The position numbers and the translations under genes were made by a program. Below are positions 50,093 to 62,357 of a DNA stretch of 64,000 nucleotides, piece after piece. The stretch is from Ananas comosus (lineage: Eukaryota; Streptophyta; Magnoliopsida; Poales; Bromeliaceae). The stretch spans positions 956,504 to 1,020,503 of the forward strand of contig NC_033622.1 in the NCBI RefSeq assembly GCF_001540865.1, read 5' to 3'. Position 1 is the first letter of the stretch, and every line of letters starts with the position of its first letter. The notes under the pieces were generated by a model. The model was not told the origin of the DNA and did no database searches. It saw only the letters and a list, made by a program, of their open reading frames with translations.

Positions 50093-50756
50093 TCCAAGGG
50101 CTTTATTTCATCACATAAAATAAAATTTTGATCTTTTTTCTTTCAATGTCTTTTTAAACAAATTATCATATATCACTTAACCTAATATATTATAAGTTAA
50201 TCAACTATAACAACAAAAGAAGTCTTTTTTTTTTCAATATATCAAAGTAGAATTAATGTTTTAAAAAGTGAAAAAATGACAACTATACCGAAAAAGTGCC
50301 TAAATATGCCTTACATATGTTGATTATACTATGTTAGTTAACTTGGTTATTGATAATAATAAGCAAATATTAAAAAATATTATTTTCTAGTAGTTTAATT
50401 TTTTAAAAATAAATAGTTGTTTCACATAATATTAAATTAAATAAATGATTATTTCACAGCTAGATGGTTGGCACATGAGCTAATAGTCATGTTAACATAT
50501 AATGGTGATGAGCTTGGAGAACGCCCAGCTTGGGGATAGGGGGACGATGTGACACGATTTGGGATCGGTGGATGACGAGGAACGGATCGCAGCGGCCGTG
50601 TACTGCAATATCCGGACTGATAGCTTGTAGGTGGATTATTTGAGAGGTTAGAAATAGTGTCATATTTAGGAAGACCCAACCGGATCCCCTTCAAGCAATC
50701 CATAAGATTAAACAGTTGACGAAGTTTTGGGACCATGTTCTGGCTAGCCGCTTGTA

Positions 50757-50884
50757 GTTTTTAAACTTTTTTATTTTTTTTTCGCCCCCCTTGAGGCCGA
50801 TGTTGTCTCACCCATATAGCCTAGTTCATTCTATCAATAAATGAAACATGTAGCGTGCTATTTTTTCCTTAAAAAAAAAAAAAA
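50757..50884 (+). mobile_element. SINE (family B)
   Basis: A pyrimidine-rich start, the body CTTGAGGCCGATGTTGTCTC, then AATGAAACATGTAGCGTGCT and a poly(A) run. It is the closest relative of the interrupted copy at 19072-19775. The exact 5' end and duplication were not resolved. Confidence 0.6.
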
Positions 50885-51849
50885 CATATAATGGGTTCAC
50901 TGTGAAAAGGGGTAGTTCCTTGTTGACTCATTATGTGGGCTTAATTTACAAGCACAAAAAAGAAAGTGGCATTAGTGCCTAGAGCAAGAGGAAGTGGCCA
51001 CCCTCTTTACTTAATCCTCCAAATTAATTTGTCAGTTGTTTCACACTAAGCTAGAAAAGGAAGCATTTAATTTCTACCTCATGAAAAAAAAAGAAAAGAA
51101 AAAAAATCACAAGAGAGACACTTGGCCTTGGCCCTGCTTGCTTGGCAAGAAATTTATTATGTCACATTTATATCACATCATCAATAATAAACTAATTATA
51201 TTTTTTTGAAAAAAAAATATAATAAAAGTATCTTTTTAATAATTTTGATGAGATGGATGAATCTGAGAAGAATAATATGTGGAAATATCACAATAGTTAA
51301 ACTTTTTCGCTTGCTTGGGCACACAATAATTGACTATTTGGGTACACAATTGATGCTATTGTGGATTATTACTCTTTGTTGGAGATTAATTAGTTAACTT
51401 AAGTCCATCATCTTTGGTCATCTATGTTGGCCACCACCATCAACTGCTTTTTATTGAAACATGCAAATTACTATCACCACAGATAGTTTTGTACTAGAGA
51501 TCACCATTAATTACCACCATAATAATTTGTTAATTATGTTCTAATTTAAAAAGAAAATTAGAGACATATGAATTCTAAATTATAAACCTCCATGGAATCT
51601 TGCTAATGAGCCTAATTAAGCGAGCTAATCTAAATTTTATGCCCTACATGGACTTTTATAAAAGAAAACTTGAAAACTCAACAACTACAATAAAAAAAAT
51701 GAAAGGTTATAAGCTTTTTTGAAAATTACCTCAAAAGTTAGGAACCCATATGAAAATTATCCAAACACACAAATTGAGCAAACCATTTAAACAATTACAC
51801 AACAAGGCTACAATTTTAATTTTTTTTTGAAAAAAAAAAAAAAAAAAAA

Positions 51850-51960
51850 CTCGGCCAGAAATGTAAAGCAACTAGCTTGAAATCTCAAATTAATGCTGGG
51901 TACAGTCTGTATCCGAGTTCGGAGCTTAATTACTTCACATTTCTAGCTGAGTTTATTTTA
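51850..51960. repeat. SINE fold-back (imperfect inverted repeat)
   Basis: The left arm (AAACTCGGCCAGAAATGTAA onward) and the right arm (ending CATTTCTAGCTGAGTTT) are about 38 bp each, roughly 75 percent complementary in the normal antiparallel sense. Both derive from the body of family A, so two copies are probably joined in opposite directions. Confidence 0.55.
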
Positions 51961-53080
51961 AAAAAAATTAAAAAAAGGGATAATATACTATTTCTTTTCT
52001 AAAAAAAAAAAGAAAAAAAAAAGCTACAAAGATCAAATTAATAACACCCTCATTTCTAACGCCAAAAATGCATGCATGCATCTACTTTCAATACAGAAAA
52101 GTTGAGAGTGAATGAGATCTTTGCTTTTTCTTTTTTTTTTCTTTCTTTCCCATCAAATCTTTTTATAGTTTAGCTTTGGTGACATTTCCTGTAAAGAAGA
52201 GTCAGTGAGAGAAACGCAACACTTGCTTTTATCTAGTGACTATGTTATGTAAGGGGCTCTGTTTTCAACATGCTTGGAGCAACTATTCTCCACAAAGCAC
52301 TCATGCTTTAATTTGGTCTCACAAAGCCAAACAAAGTGGCTAAACTTTGAATGCAGGTATGTCAAAGTGTAGGTTGCCAAAACATTTGATCATCTGTTTA
52401 TGCTTTATATATATAAGTATATCTGTAGTAGACCAAAACCTATGATCAAAAATCAAAATAAAGTGAAATAAAATAAAAGAAATGTTACCCAAACCTCCAA
52501 ATGGCTCCTACCACTACTGTTCTTTACTATCCAATTTTATTAGGAAAAACTTCAAATTCCTCCCTTGTGGTTTCACTTTCTTTCGCTTTAGTATCCTGTG
52601 GTTTAAAATGTATCAAGTTAGTACACTGTGGTTTCTCACTTTATTATTTTAGTACCCTGTGGTTTAAAGTGTATCAAGTTAGTACCCTATGGATTTGCAC
52701 TTTATCACTTTAGTATCCTATGGTTCCGCACTTTATCACTTTAGTGCCCTGTGGTTTAAAAACGACAGGGTACTAACTTAATACAAAAATAAAATCACAG
52801 AATACTAACTTGATACAAAAAATAAAACCACAAATTTTATGACCCTTTAATAGTTTGGTTAGTGATATAAAAAAAAAATATGAAATTTGATTTCTAAATA
52901 GTTTAAATGATTTACATTACATTCAACAGTACCAATTATCGATTTGAAAGCTCAATCATCAAAAATAAATTGATGGTGAACCTAACGGTTTACTACTGAT
53001 AGTAATCCAGTCAAACTCATTATATATCATTATTTTTTAAAAATATTTTCAAATAATATATATATATATATATATAATAT

Positions 53081-53308
53081 GGCTGGAATACTATCAATAG
53101 CATCAAGCTATTTATGCTATTAGGTTTTCGGTCCTTAGATGAAAAAATGTACGGTTACGATGATGTAGGTTGTCTAGGGTTGAGTAAGTTATTGGTTGAA
53201 CAGTATAATTTAACAGGTAAAAATAGTCAAAGGGTTAAATCTAACGACGGAAATTAAATTCGGTAGCACCGAGTACTTGGTCCTATCGATAGTATCCCAA
53301 TCGGACTC
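53081..53308. mobile_element. MITE with inverted ends containing an ACTATCRATAG-type motif
   Basis: The left end GGCTGGAATACTATCAATAG and the inverted right end (CCTATCGATAGTATCCCAAT on plus) are imperfect inverted repeats. A homologous copy lies at about 56895-57105, inside the Harbinger-type MITE. No coding capacity. Confidence 0.6.
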
Positions 53309-54592
53309 TACATAGATATAATATTAAACAGACCGTACATTTTTTAAAAGCCTATGTAGCCCCGGTCACACTTTTCTGGTAAACCTAGTGGGAATTCAAT
53401 CCTTCCATCTTCATAGTTTGGTCATTTAAGCAACCTTAAAATATAGTGATGACTTTTTTTGCACATTAATTATATAAGCCATGATGTTAGATCGATCTCT
53501 CTTCTACATTGGGGGCTCGATCTCGCTCTAAGCTATGACTCGAGCACTATGTCGGTAACCATACCATCGTGGACTTTGTCAATGATAGATTGGAAATCTA
53601 ATACAAAAATACACACAGTAAAAACCTAAACAAAACCAAGAAAATTTATTTATGCATTAAAAGTGCTGAATATAAAATATAAAACGAACGTTTTCTGACA
53701 ATTTAAATTTTTGAAGAAAAGAGTTTGTTTCAAATTATTTAGCATGATATCAGAGCAAAAAAATTTTAGTTTGAATTACTTCTTAAGCCTACCAAAATAT
53801 TTAAATTTAAATATGTAGCTAGGGAATAACAGTTGTTTCACATTATTCAACAAAATGTTATGTAGATAAGTTAGATATGTGGAAAGTACCTAAACTTCTT
53901 ATCGATAAAAATTGGTCCTTGCATTTGTCACTTATAAGTATAGTTTAGGATCAAATTATAATTAAGGTAAAAAAATATGCAGAATTTACTTGAAATATGA
54001 ACCATTTTGAGTTTGCTCTCCAATTACCTTTCAAAGTTTTGATTTGCTATTTATTTTTTTCAATTTGTTTGATGTGAGCCGGTCAACGGCACTTTAACTT
54101 TGAAATTTGAATGCATCTTTAAATATCTTTACAGATTTAGTTAATATATTTTATGTAATTTTCATAAGTATAAGTTTATTAAAGTAAGTTATATATTAAT
54201 CAGCTTAAATTTTTAAAGTCAAAATACTATTAACTGATTCAAATTAAATAAATTAAAGATTGAATAGTAATATAAAAATTTTGAAAGATTAACTAGTCGA
54301 CTATAAAAATAATCTATAGTTTATGTAAGTTAAGTGTAATTTTATTTATAATTAACTAAAAGTTAATGAACCAGCCTTAATATTTCACCTAGAAATTAAA
54401 CGTGTTCAAAAGTTGACCCAGAGAAAAAGTGGGCCAAAAACCCAAGTCAGTTCACCAGCACTTTTGTCCTATAGTAAGCATCACATCACAGGATCAATTC
54501 AAATGGCATCATGTGTTAATTTGCCTCTCCGGGTGTTACTCACTATAAAGCTTCCTAAGTCCTCTCCTTAGTCTTTAGTTAATGTTAACTAC

Positions 54593-54595
<3 letters not shown>

Positions 54596-54636
<41 letters not shown>
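54596..54636. repeat. (CT)n tract in the MYB promoter or 5' leader
   Basis: About 20 CT units 84-124 nt before the MYB start codon. Further CT tracts lie in intron 1 (about 54876-54923) and intron 2 (about 55498-55541) of the same gene. Confidence 0.9.
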
Positions 54637-54639
<3 letters not shown>

Positions 54640-54719
54640 TTAATTGGATATGAGCAACATATAGCTAAGAAGAGTGACCAGTGAGAGATAGAGAGAAGAG
54701 ATAGATCGTGTGTGTAGAG

Positions 54720-54887
54720 ATGGGTAGGGCACCTTGTTGTGATAAAGCCAATGTGAAGAAGGGGCCTTGGTCACCTGACGAAGATGCCAAGCTTAAGGCT
54801 TATATTGAGGAGCATGGCACTGGTGGTAACTGGATTGCACTCCCTCATAAGATTGGTGAGTCATTAATCAACTCTCTCTCTCTCTCC

Positions 54888-54923
<36 letters not shown>

Positions 54924-55493
54924 AGAGTAGGCAAAGAGAGAGTGGGATATGTATGTCATGCAACTTAATAGGTATTGTGGATTTGGGTTTTTCTCTCTCT
55001 AGTTCATCATGGAAGTACATGAGGTTAGATGAAGGAATTATGGAGTTCTCCACATGTCAAGCACCTGTTTCAACCAAGAGAGATGAACTTTTACAACAAG
55101 AGATCATTTTGAGGAGAGCTTTACTTATGTAACTAACCAACCAGATCTTAGACTAGTCAACTCACTTTCTTGTGACAAAGTCATAGGTTCAAACATGGTG
55201 TCTACACTTTGAAGAAGGAGAAAAAGAAAATAAGATAATATGAACCTTTTTATTAAGAAATACATTGTAGTCATAATTGTAACTAATTTTACATTTGCAG
55301 GTTTGAAGAGGTGTGGCAAGAGTTGCAGGTTGAGATGGCTCAACTACTTGAGGCCCAACCTTAAACATGGAGATTTCTCAGAAGAAGAGGACCAAATCAT
55401 ATGTAGCCTCTACATAAGTATTGGGAGCAGGTAAGTGTACAAATCATATGTCTCCTCAAAACCCTAGGATCCTGATTAAGCAAACTCAATCTT

Positions 55494-55544
<51 letters not shown>

Positions 55545-56311
55545 AGAAGTCTCTTAAGCTCATCATAAACTTCATTAGGTGGTCGATAATCGCGGCTCAG
55601 TTGCCGGGGAGAACAGATAACGATATCAAGAATTACTGGAACACAAGACTTAGGAAGAAATTGTTGGGAAAGCATAGAGAATCATCTCGCAGTGGTGGCA
55701 TAAGAAATAACCAAGAACACAATGAGCATACAGTGAATGGGATGAATTCGCAAACCCTGAGTGCGTCGGCCGTCGAAAGAATACAACTCCACATGGAGCT
55801 CCAAGGCCTCTACAACCCCTTGATCTCCTTCTACAACATTGATCCTTTACTGTGGCAGCAGCAGCTTCCTTCAGTGGAAGGAGTCTTAGAATCCAATGAA
55901 CAAAATGTTTCAGAACACAAACATGACATACCATGTAGCACTATTGGTGCAACTATGCAAGAGAAAATGGATAGCTCGGAATTAGGATTTCCTTCACCAG
56001 CGAGTAACGGTTCTGTCGGTGCGGAGAACTCGAGCTCGAACTTGAGCTCCGCGGCCGTGCAGCTTCAGACGGAGCTTCATGAGTTGCTCTATGGCAAGAA
56101 TAGCAGTTGCTTTGAAGCGCAACGGGAGCATCGGTCAACCGGACTAGAGTGGTTTAAAGAGATGGCCAGCGGAGAAAATGAGAACACGAGTTGGTGGGGC
56201 GCGAACAGCTTCGACGATGTATCGCCATCGGCTTCAAATTCTTGGGGTTCTGCTTCGGCTCGCCATCCGGACTCAATGTTTCATGACTATGTATTAGGGC
56301 AAGATCTATAG
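54720..56311 (+). CDS. R2R3-MYB transcription factor, RAX/MYB36 subgroup (S14)
   Basis: Three exons, 54720-54855, 55301-55430 and 55579-56311, encode 332 residues. R2 begins [20 protein letters not shown] and R3 contains [20 protein letters not shown] followed by [20 protein letters not shown]; the tryptophan spacing and the exon breaks fit R2R3-MYBs. [20 protein letters not shown] and [12 protein letters not shown] are typical of subgroup 14, which includes Arabidopsis RAX1-3, MYB36, MYB68 and MYB87, regulators of axillary meristems, Casparian strip formation and root traits. The C-terminal half is Ser/Asn-rich and presumably regulatory. Intron 2 lacks stops in one frame because of its CT tract, but it is 148 bp, so retention would shift the frame. 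Which subgroup 14 member this is cannot be settled here. Confidence 0.93.
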
Positions 56312-56633
56312 GCGTTGATCAACGAAGTGGAGAATTTTGATTTTGATGATGTGCAAGTTATTCAATGCGTGAAGTTGAGTCGAAAAATATATGTTGTTTA
56401 TATGTGAATAATAGTAATACAATGTATTAATCTAGCTGTAGTTTGGATTATTCTTGATCTCCCTCTTCTTCCATGAGGTGTTTCTTTTTCTTCTTTTTTT
56501 CCTCTCTTGTGCATCAAACATTCACTATGGAATTTATATTTAGTTTTCAAATTAAGAGTAGTAAGCTATGAGATCAACTTCGGCTTGTTCTTTTGTGGTG
56601 AGATTCAATTTGGCTTTGTATATAAAACAATTA

Positions 56634-57427
56634 GGGTGTGTTTAGTTTCTGCTACTGAAAAAAAAATTTTCGGGCTTGAAAATTATTTTCCTAGCGTTTG
56701 ATTTGACGTGAAAGAAATTTTCCGGAAAAGTTACTTTAAGTTACTTTACGGATTCCATGAAAAAGCAAGCTTTTCGTTTTCCACTGAATATCGGCGGAAA
56801 ATGAAAACTCACCATGAAAAATCGCAGCTCAGGTGTGTTCCTTGCATGGCGGTCCACGAGCTCGTGGACAGCGACCACTCACCTACTCCCCCTATATATA
56901 ATAGCACCAAATTATTGGTTTAGGTTTTCGGCTCTTACATGAAAAAAATATACAGTTAAGATAATATGGGCCCCCTAAGATTGAGTGAGTTATTGAGTAA
57001 ATATTATAATCTAACGGGTGAAAATAGTTAAAGGGTTAAATCTATCGGCGGAAAATTTGGTAGCATCAAACATTTAGTGCTATCTATAATATCTAAGTCC
57101 CTCTCTCTCTCTCTATATATATATATATTATATAATATTGTATACATACTATTACATAACTTATCAATTTATCATATAATATAATATTTTAATAATTTAA
57201 TTTATAAATATAAGTTATAATAATAAATATATTATTATATATAAATAATATATTAATATATAATAAAAAAATGTAAATTTATTTTTCTTTCAACCAAATA
57301 AGTGTTGCTGAAACTTTTTTTTTTTCTATAAACCAAATGCTAAAAAATGTAGAATTTTTTTTCATCGAAAATTTTTTTCCACCAAAATATTTTTTTTTCA
57401 TAATTTTAAGTAGAACCAATCGTACCC
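56634..57427. mobile_element. PIF/Harbinger-type MITE with a nested MITE
   Basis: The ends GGGTGTGTTTAGTTTC and the inverted GGGTACGATTGGTTC are flanked by TTA on both sides (56631-56633 and 57428-57430), the TWA duplication typical of PIF/Harbinger. The arms contain shared AAAATTTTCG words. The interior holds a copy of the MITE at 53081-53308 (about 56895-57105) and a very AT-rich stretch. Confidence 0.6.
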
Positions 57428-58010
57428 TTAGCTCATATGCACACACTTTTGGAATCCATTACGGCCCTTTTGGGCTTGTAGATTTCAAATGGGCTCAAAT
57501 TAGGCCCGAGATCATGTCTACATACTCAAAATTTATCGAGTCTATAATATTTAGGTACCAATGTATATATGAAGAACTCTGACCTGCTCAACTCTTGACT
57601 ATTTGGAATTAAGTAATTTTAGTTAAAAAAAAAGATTTTAGCAAAATGTTCATTAACGATTAATTTCATCAAATTTAATGACTTTAACTACTTTTTAACT
57701 AGCAAATAAAATTAGAACAATTAATTAATAATTAAGAAATCGGGTAGAGTCATTAAATTCGATAAAAATTTTAGATTAACAAAGTATAAAAACCCAATTG
57801 GAGAATGCGCCGTCCATTTGTAGCTAATAATTATTAGCAACTCTAGATAGTGTAATCACTATTGTACTGCGTTACATTTTCGTCTCTTTCATACGATATT
57901 ATAATAACATTTATTATTAATCAAGTAGTTAATAACCAAATTATACGTACATACGCAGTAACGGTCTAAGCCATGCATGCATGCATGCATGGAATATACA
58001 TGCTTGCACC

Positions 58011-58976
58011 CTAGCCACAAACAATCTTCAACAATTTCTTAAGATTTTCCGACGAGCTCCCTCCGACCCCCGCCGCCGCCTCAGCCTTAGCCTTGATTTC
58101 CCGCGCCCGCTCCCTCATCCTCCGCCCCTCCTCCCCCCTTAAAACCACGTCCAGCGCCCCCGCCACCGCCTCCTCGGCCGCGACGCCACCGCGCAGCGTG
58201 ATTCCGATCCCCCACATGCTCTCCACCGCCCTCGCGTTCATCCGCTGGTCCCCGAAGAAGGGCCGGCACACCATCGGCACGCCTGCAGCGACGCTCTCCA
58301 GCACCGAGTTCCACCCGCAGTGGCTCACGAACGCTCCGACCGCCGCGTGCCCCAGCACCACCTTCTGCGGGGCCCAGCTCACCACCAACCCGGTCCCGTT
58401 CGCCCGCACCCGGTCCGAAAACCCGGGAGGTAGAAGCTCTTGTGCGCTCTCCTTCAGTGACCACACAAACGGAGCTCGGCTCGATTCCAAGCCATTGGCG
58501 AGGGCGGCGATCTCTGCGGGGGGAGGCATCGCGACAGTACCGAAGCCGACGTAGGCGGCGGAGGCGGGAGGGTGTTGGTCGAGCCAGGAGAGGCAGTTGC
58601 TCGGGTCGGGATCGGCGAGAGGGTGCGGGGGATCAGCGAGGAGGTGGAGGGGGCCGATGGGGAGGTAGTGATCAAATCCAGAGGCGAAGGCAGCATCGGT
58701 GGTCACGTCAAAGCCGACGAACGTGTTGAGGACGAGGGCGGCGGCAGTGGGCGGGCGGCGGAGGAGGCGTTCGGCCATGCTGCGGAGGAGGACAGCGATC
58801 TGGGAGTAGGGGGGGCCGGAGACAATCCCTTCGGGGATGTCGCGCACGCGGTGGTGGCCGGAGAGGCCCGGGATGTTGTCGAGAGCGTCGTCGCCGTGAG
58901 CTTCCATTGCTAAGGAAATCAATAGAACAGTAACACTTACTAGCTTAACTCGAAAGTGTTAAAATAAATAAAAAAA

Positions 58977-59014
<38 letters not shown>

Positions 59015-61975
59015 TTATTAGTTGGAGGTTTTGAGTTAGATTCTTATGGTCAGATTCTAATTTTAAAAGTTTCTCACTGTACCGATCATCCCTACAACAA
59101 ATGGCAAAATACTTGGTGATTGGTACCTAAGATTTCAAGTTCGATTCCTACTTTCAGTTAAGTTTATTTTTAAATAAAATAAACAAAACGGGTAACATGC
59201 ATGCTACCTATCTCTCAAAAAAAAAAAAAATTTCTCTCCATTATTAATCAAAAAAATTTCGCATCCAAACTTTAAACAAAGTGTTAAACAAATATTCAGT
59301 ATAAATAGTTTCCCCTCCATCTAAGTATTTAAGTACATAATATATTCTACGTACGTGCCAACCCACGTATATAATATTAGATTTATCCACGTCCAATTGA
59401 GAGTCTCCAGGTTTCACTTTTCGAAACCACTTACTTTTTAAGAAAAAATATGGAAATAAAAATCTGAGGGATTAATCGAAAATGAGTAATCGTTTACCGG
59501 GTTCGAGTCCAATTTGACTAATTAAACACCCTCTTACTCTAACCACTCAAAATAAGAGTAAAAATTAAAATAAACTATTATTTACTTTATGGATCGAAAA
59601 TGAGTAATTGTTTACCGACCGTAGAATTTTTATTTATTTTTTAAATTTTAATTATTCAAGACTTAGACAAATAATATTAAAAGTATAAATAAATAATAAT
59701 ATTAATAGTTATAATAATTTAATATTATATAATTTTTTTGTCGCATCGCATCCGTCACATCGCGTGGGCCAGTTAATATTTTTGGAGCTTTTTGTACAAA
59801 AATAATTATTGAAATCTTTTGTACAAAAAATATTTAACGCACGAGACAAATGCGCCTCATTTTTTAGTACGACATTATAAATAGATGTGACGGGACAAGC
59901 ACAACATTAAATACGTACACCTTTTCTTCTGTCTATTACAAAATGTCAAAATCTAAAAGAAAAGTATGTAAAGATTTTTTTTTTTTTAACTTCCGCTTTT
60001 TTTTAACAAAGTGTTAGAACATTTAATTTTAATAATTTAAATTTTAATTTTATCAAATAATTTCATAACTCTTTTTTTAATTAAAATGATAGATTACATA
60101 ACCGTTTTTATCCTATATATATATTACATAAAGTCACATTAAAAACTGAAATTTTGTTTAACCATTTCTTCGATCTTAAATTTAATTATTAAAATTGAAA
60201 GAAAAAATATTTTATTTTTGACATCTTACAAAATTATATAAAAAATATCAGATCTAAATGATAATATAATAATTAAATAAGTTTACTTGAGAAAAAAAGC
60301 ATATTGAATTATTTAATAAAATTTAAAAAATATAATCATTAAAATTAAAAGTTTAGACGCCTATGTATAAAAGAGTTAAATTTCAAAAGGTCTATGTACA
60401 TTTTATACAAAAAAACCACCAACCACATAAAATATATTGATTATACTTTAATAAGTAAAATGAAGCTAAGCAAAGAGACTAAGAGCCCATTTTGTTGGAT
60501 ATAATATAATTAGAGATCGTGTCGTTGAGCGCGTACGTAATAGTTACTCTTAATTAGGTCTATTAATTGCTGGATATAAATATTAGATAGTACAGCGATT
60601 TAAACTTTTGAGGAATTGATAATTACTTCATATTAATCTCCTTAAAAAAAATTTCTCATGTGATTTAAATTTATGTTTAAGTATATAAAAATATTTTAAA
60701 TATAATTGGTTCATATTTTAAAGTAAATTTATTTTATAAGAAAATATAAATGAATAGAATAACATATTATCTTTATCTCAAAAAATAATGATATAAAAGG
60801 CCAATCAGTACTTAAACATAAATATTAAAATCATCCAGTATAAAACTTTAGTCGAGAGTTGAGTTTTCTAACAACATCTTATTATAGAGATTCGATTCTA
60901 TGTGGTTTCACACATTCTTACTTTAATATTTTGTTATTTAAAATGTATCGCTTTCATATTCTGTAATTTTATTTTTTTTATTTTTATTATCCTTTCTATT
61001 AAATTTTTTTTGTTAAATTATTAATAAAGTTAAAATTAAAAAATATTATTGTAAATATTTAATAAACTATAAATAAAGTATCTGAATTTTTTTTTTGGTA
61101 TATAATTTAACAAAAATTTAATGAAGTAACTAATAAAAAATATAAATTAAAATAAAATAATAGAGTACTAAATTGATACAGTATATTAAACAAACGAGGG
61201 AATACTAAATAAGAAAGAAAGTAGGAAACTACGTACAACGTACGTACATTGTATTTAAAGTTTACTGTACAGAGAGATCGAGTACGTACCTTGGCGTGGC
61301 GTAAAATTCTAGAATATATTAGTGATGTGGCGTAATAAACCAATCAAATTAATTCTTTTAAGAATATATGTCCCATCATGATTGTAAAAAAGTCTTTTTA
61401 TTGTACTTTTGTTTGCAAAAAAGAAATGTGATTGGCTTGTTATTAATGACGTGGTGTAAGTGTGATAGTGTAGAATTCCTCCTACCTTCGGGTCCTAGGC
61501 CGAACGTGGTGCGAAGGAGATCCCTGCGGAGGTGCGCGACGAGGCTGTGGGGCCCGGCGGTCCAGAGCGGGACCCAGGGCACCCCGATCTCCTCCGCCGC
61601 CTCCCCCGCCGCCCACACCAACGCGTCGCTCACCACGCAGCTCACCTCCCCCGCCGCCGCGGCGAACCGCCCGATCCGCCGCATCTCCTCCTCATCCCCC
61701 AACACTCCCTCCCCCTCCCCCTCCCCCTCGGGGACGGCGACGAGGCGGAGGTTGGGGACCACCTGATCGCAGCCGCCGCGGAGCGGGGCGAGGTGGCGCG
61801 CCGTGCAGAAGAAGGAGAACGTGGCGGCGGCGGAGGGGCAGCAGGCGAGGGCGAGGGCGCGGGCGAGCGCGAGGAGCGGCGCCGTGTGGCTGCCGGAGGG
61901 GAAGGCCACCACCGCCACGTGGGGGCGGCGGCGGAGGCGGCGGTCGCAGTCGTCGTCGGAGGCGGAGGAGCCCAT
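58011..61975 (-). CDS. UDP-glycosyltransferase, UGT78-like (flavonoid/anthocyanidin 3-O-glycosyltransferase)
   Basis: Two exons on the minus strand, 61975-61486 and 58909-58011, encode 462 residues. The catalytic His is H30 in FPSGSHTAPLL and its partner Asp is D117 in CVVSDALVWAAGE. The PSPG box runs from W342 (WAPQKVVLGHAAVGAFVSHC) to DQ385; the final Gln is usual for UDP-glucose users. RVRDIPEGIVSG, the WTAGPHSL segment and the single intron near residue 163 fit UGT78 enzymes such as maize Bronze1, which glycosylate the 3-hydroxyl of anthocyanidins or flavonols in the cytosol. The true substrate is not determined. The start at 61975 is preferred over an in-frame ATG at 62062, since a TATA box lies directly before that one. 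The 2.58-kb intron carries a SINE and AT-rich DNA. Confidence 0.92.
59081..59232 (+). mobile_element. SINE (family A) inside the UGT intron
   Basis: It starts ACCGATCATCCCTACAAC, has the B-box-like CAAGTTCGATTCC and ends in AACGGGTAACATGCATGCTA and poly(A). It is in the opposite orientation to the UGT gene. No precise target duplication was found. A (TA)n run lies just upstream at 58979-59012. Confidence 0.75.
60890..61210. mobile_element. MITE of the 'gtggtttcac' family inside the UGT intron
   Basis: The left part (GATTCTATGTGGTTTCACAC, then ACTTTAATATTTTGTTATTT) resembles the MITEs at 3365-3744 and about 52542-52850. The right boundary is approximate. No open frame. Confidence 0.4.
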
Positions 61976-62064
61976 TTTGCTGAGGGGGGCTGGAGAGGAA
62001 GAGGAGGAGGAATAGGAGGAGGAGGAGGTAGTGGTTGTGTTCTCGGACCGCGACGTACCCATTT

Positions 62065-62072
62065 TTATAAAG
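62065..62072 (-). promoter_or_regulatory. TATA box of the UGT gene
   Basis: The minus strand reads CTTTATAAA here. A start site about 30 nt downstream would fall near 62035, inside the codons after the ATG at 62062 and about 60 nt before the ATG at 61975, which supports 61975 as the translation start. Confidence 0.65.
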
Positions 62073-62104
62073 GCTCCAGTGTTCTCGGACCGTTGGGCTA
62101 GCTA

Positions 62105-62116
62105 CTTCACGTGAAG
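62105..62116. promoter_or_regulatory. G-box palindrome upstream of the UGT gene
   Basis: CTTCACGTGAAG is a perfect 12-bp palindrome centred on CACGTG, about 35 nt upstream of the TATA box. CACGTG is the binding core of bHLH and bZIP factors; anthocyanin UGT genes are commonly controlled by MYB-bHLH complexes. Binding here is an inference. Confidence 0.6.
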
Positions 62117-62230
62117 AGCTACCTCCGCTCCAAAATTTCTCTTTTGGCACTGTACGTGAGATATTTCTAGAATAGGACTTCTGTGCCGTTGGAAGCACAA
62201 AAATTTTTGTACTTATCTACGGTCCTTATC

Positions 62231-62357
62231 TACCGTCCCTGGAGCAAGTAACAAAAAGGACTTTGTAGTTGATACTCAGATCCCAAGTTCGAATCCTGGT
62301 TGATTCATATTTTCTTTAGAAATAAACAAAGCGGATAGCGTGCTATCTATCTCTCAA
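62231..62357 (+). mobile_element. SINE (family A), short 3' tail
   Basis: It contains TACCGTCCCTGGAGCAAG, the B-box-like CAAGTTCGAATCCTGG and the 3' palindrome in the form GATAGCGTGCTATC. The poly(A) is short. It lies in the promoter-distal region of the UGT gene. Confidence 0.75.

Larger units (their letters stand above)
46611..54719. other. Gene-free 8-kb intergenic region
   Basis: The region is AT-rich and holds a solo TRIM LTR (49854-50092), a family B SINE (50757-50884), a SINE fold-back (about 51850-51960), MITEs at about 52542-52850 and 53081-53308 and a (TA)n run near 53055-53076. Short open frames (e.g. 47697-47927, 49214-49435) are low-complexity or pyrimidine-rich and look non-coding. 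Confidence 0.6.

Noticed and set aside
61532..62101. 189-codon plus-strand frame over UGT exon 1
   Set aside because: Gly/Glu/Arg-rich shadow of the GC-rich UGT exon, which carries catalytic residues on the other strand.
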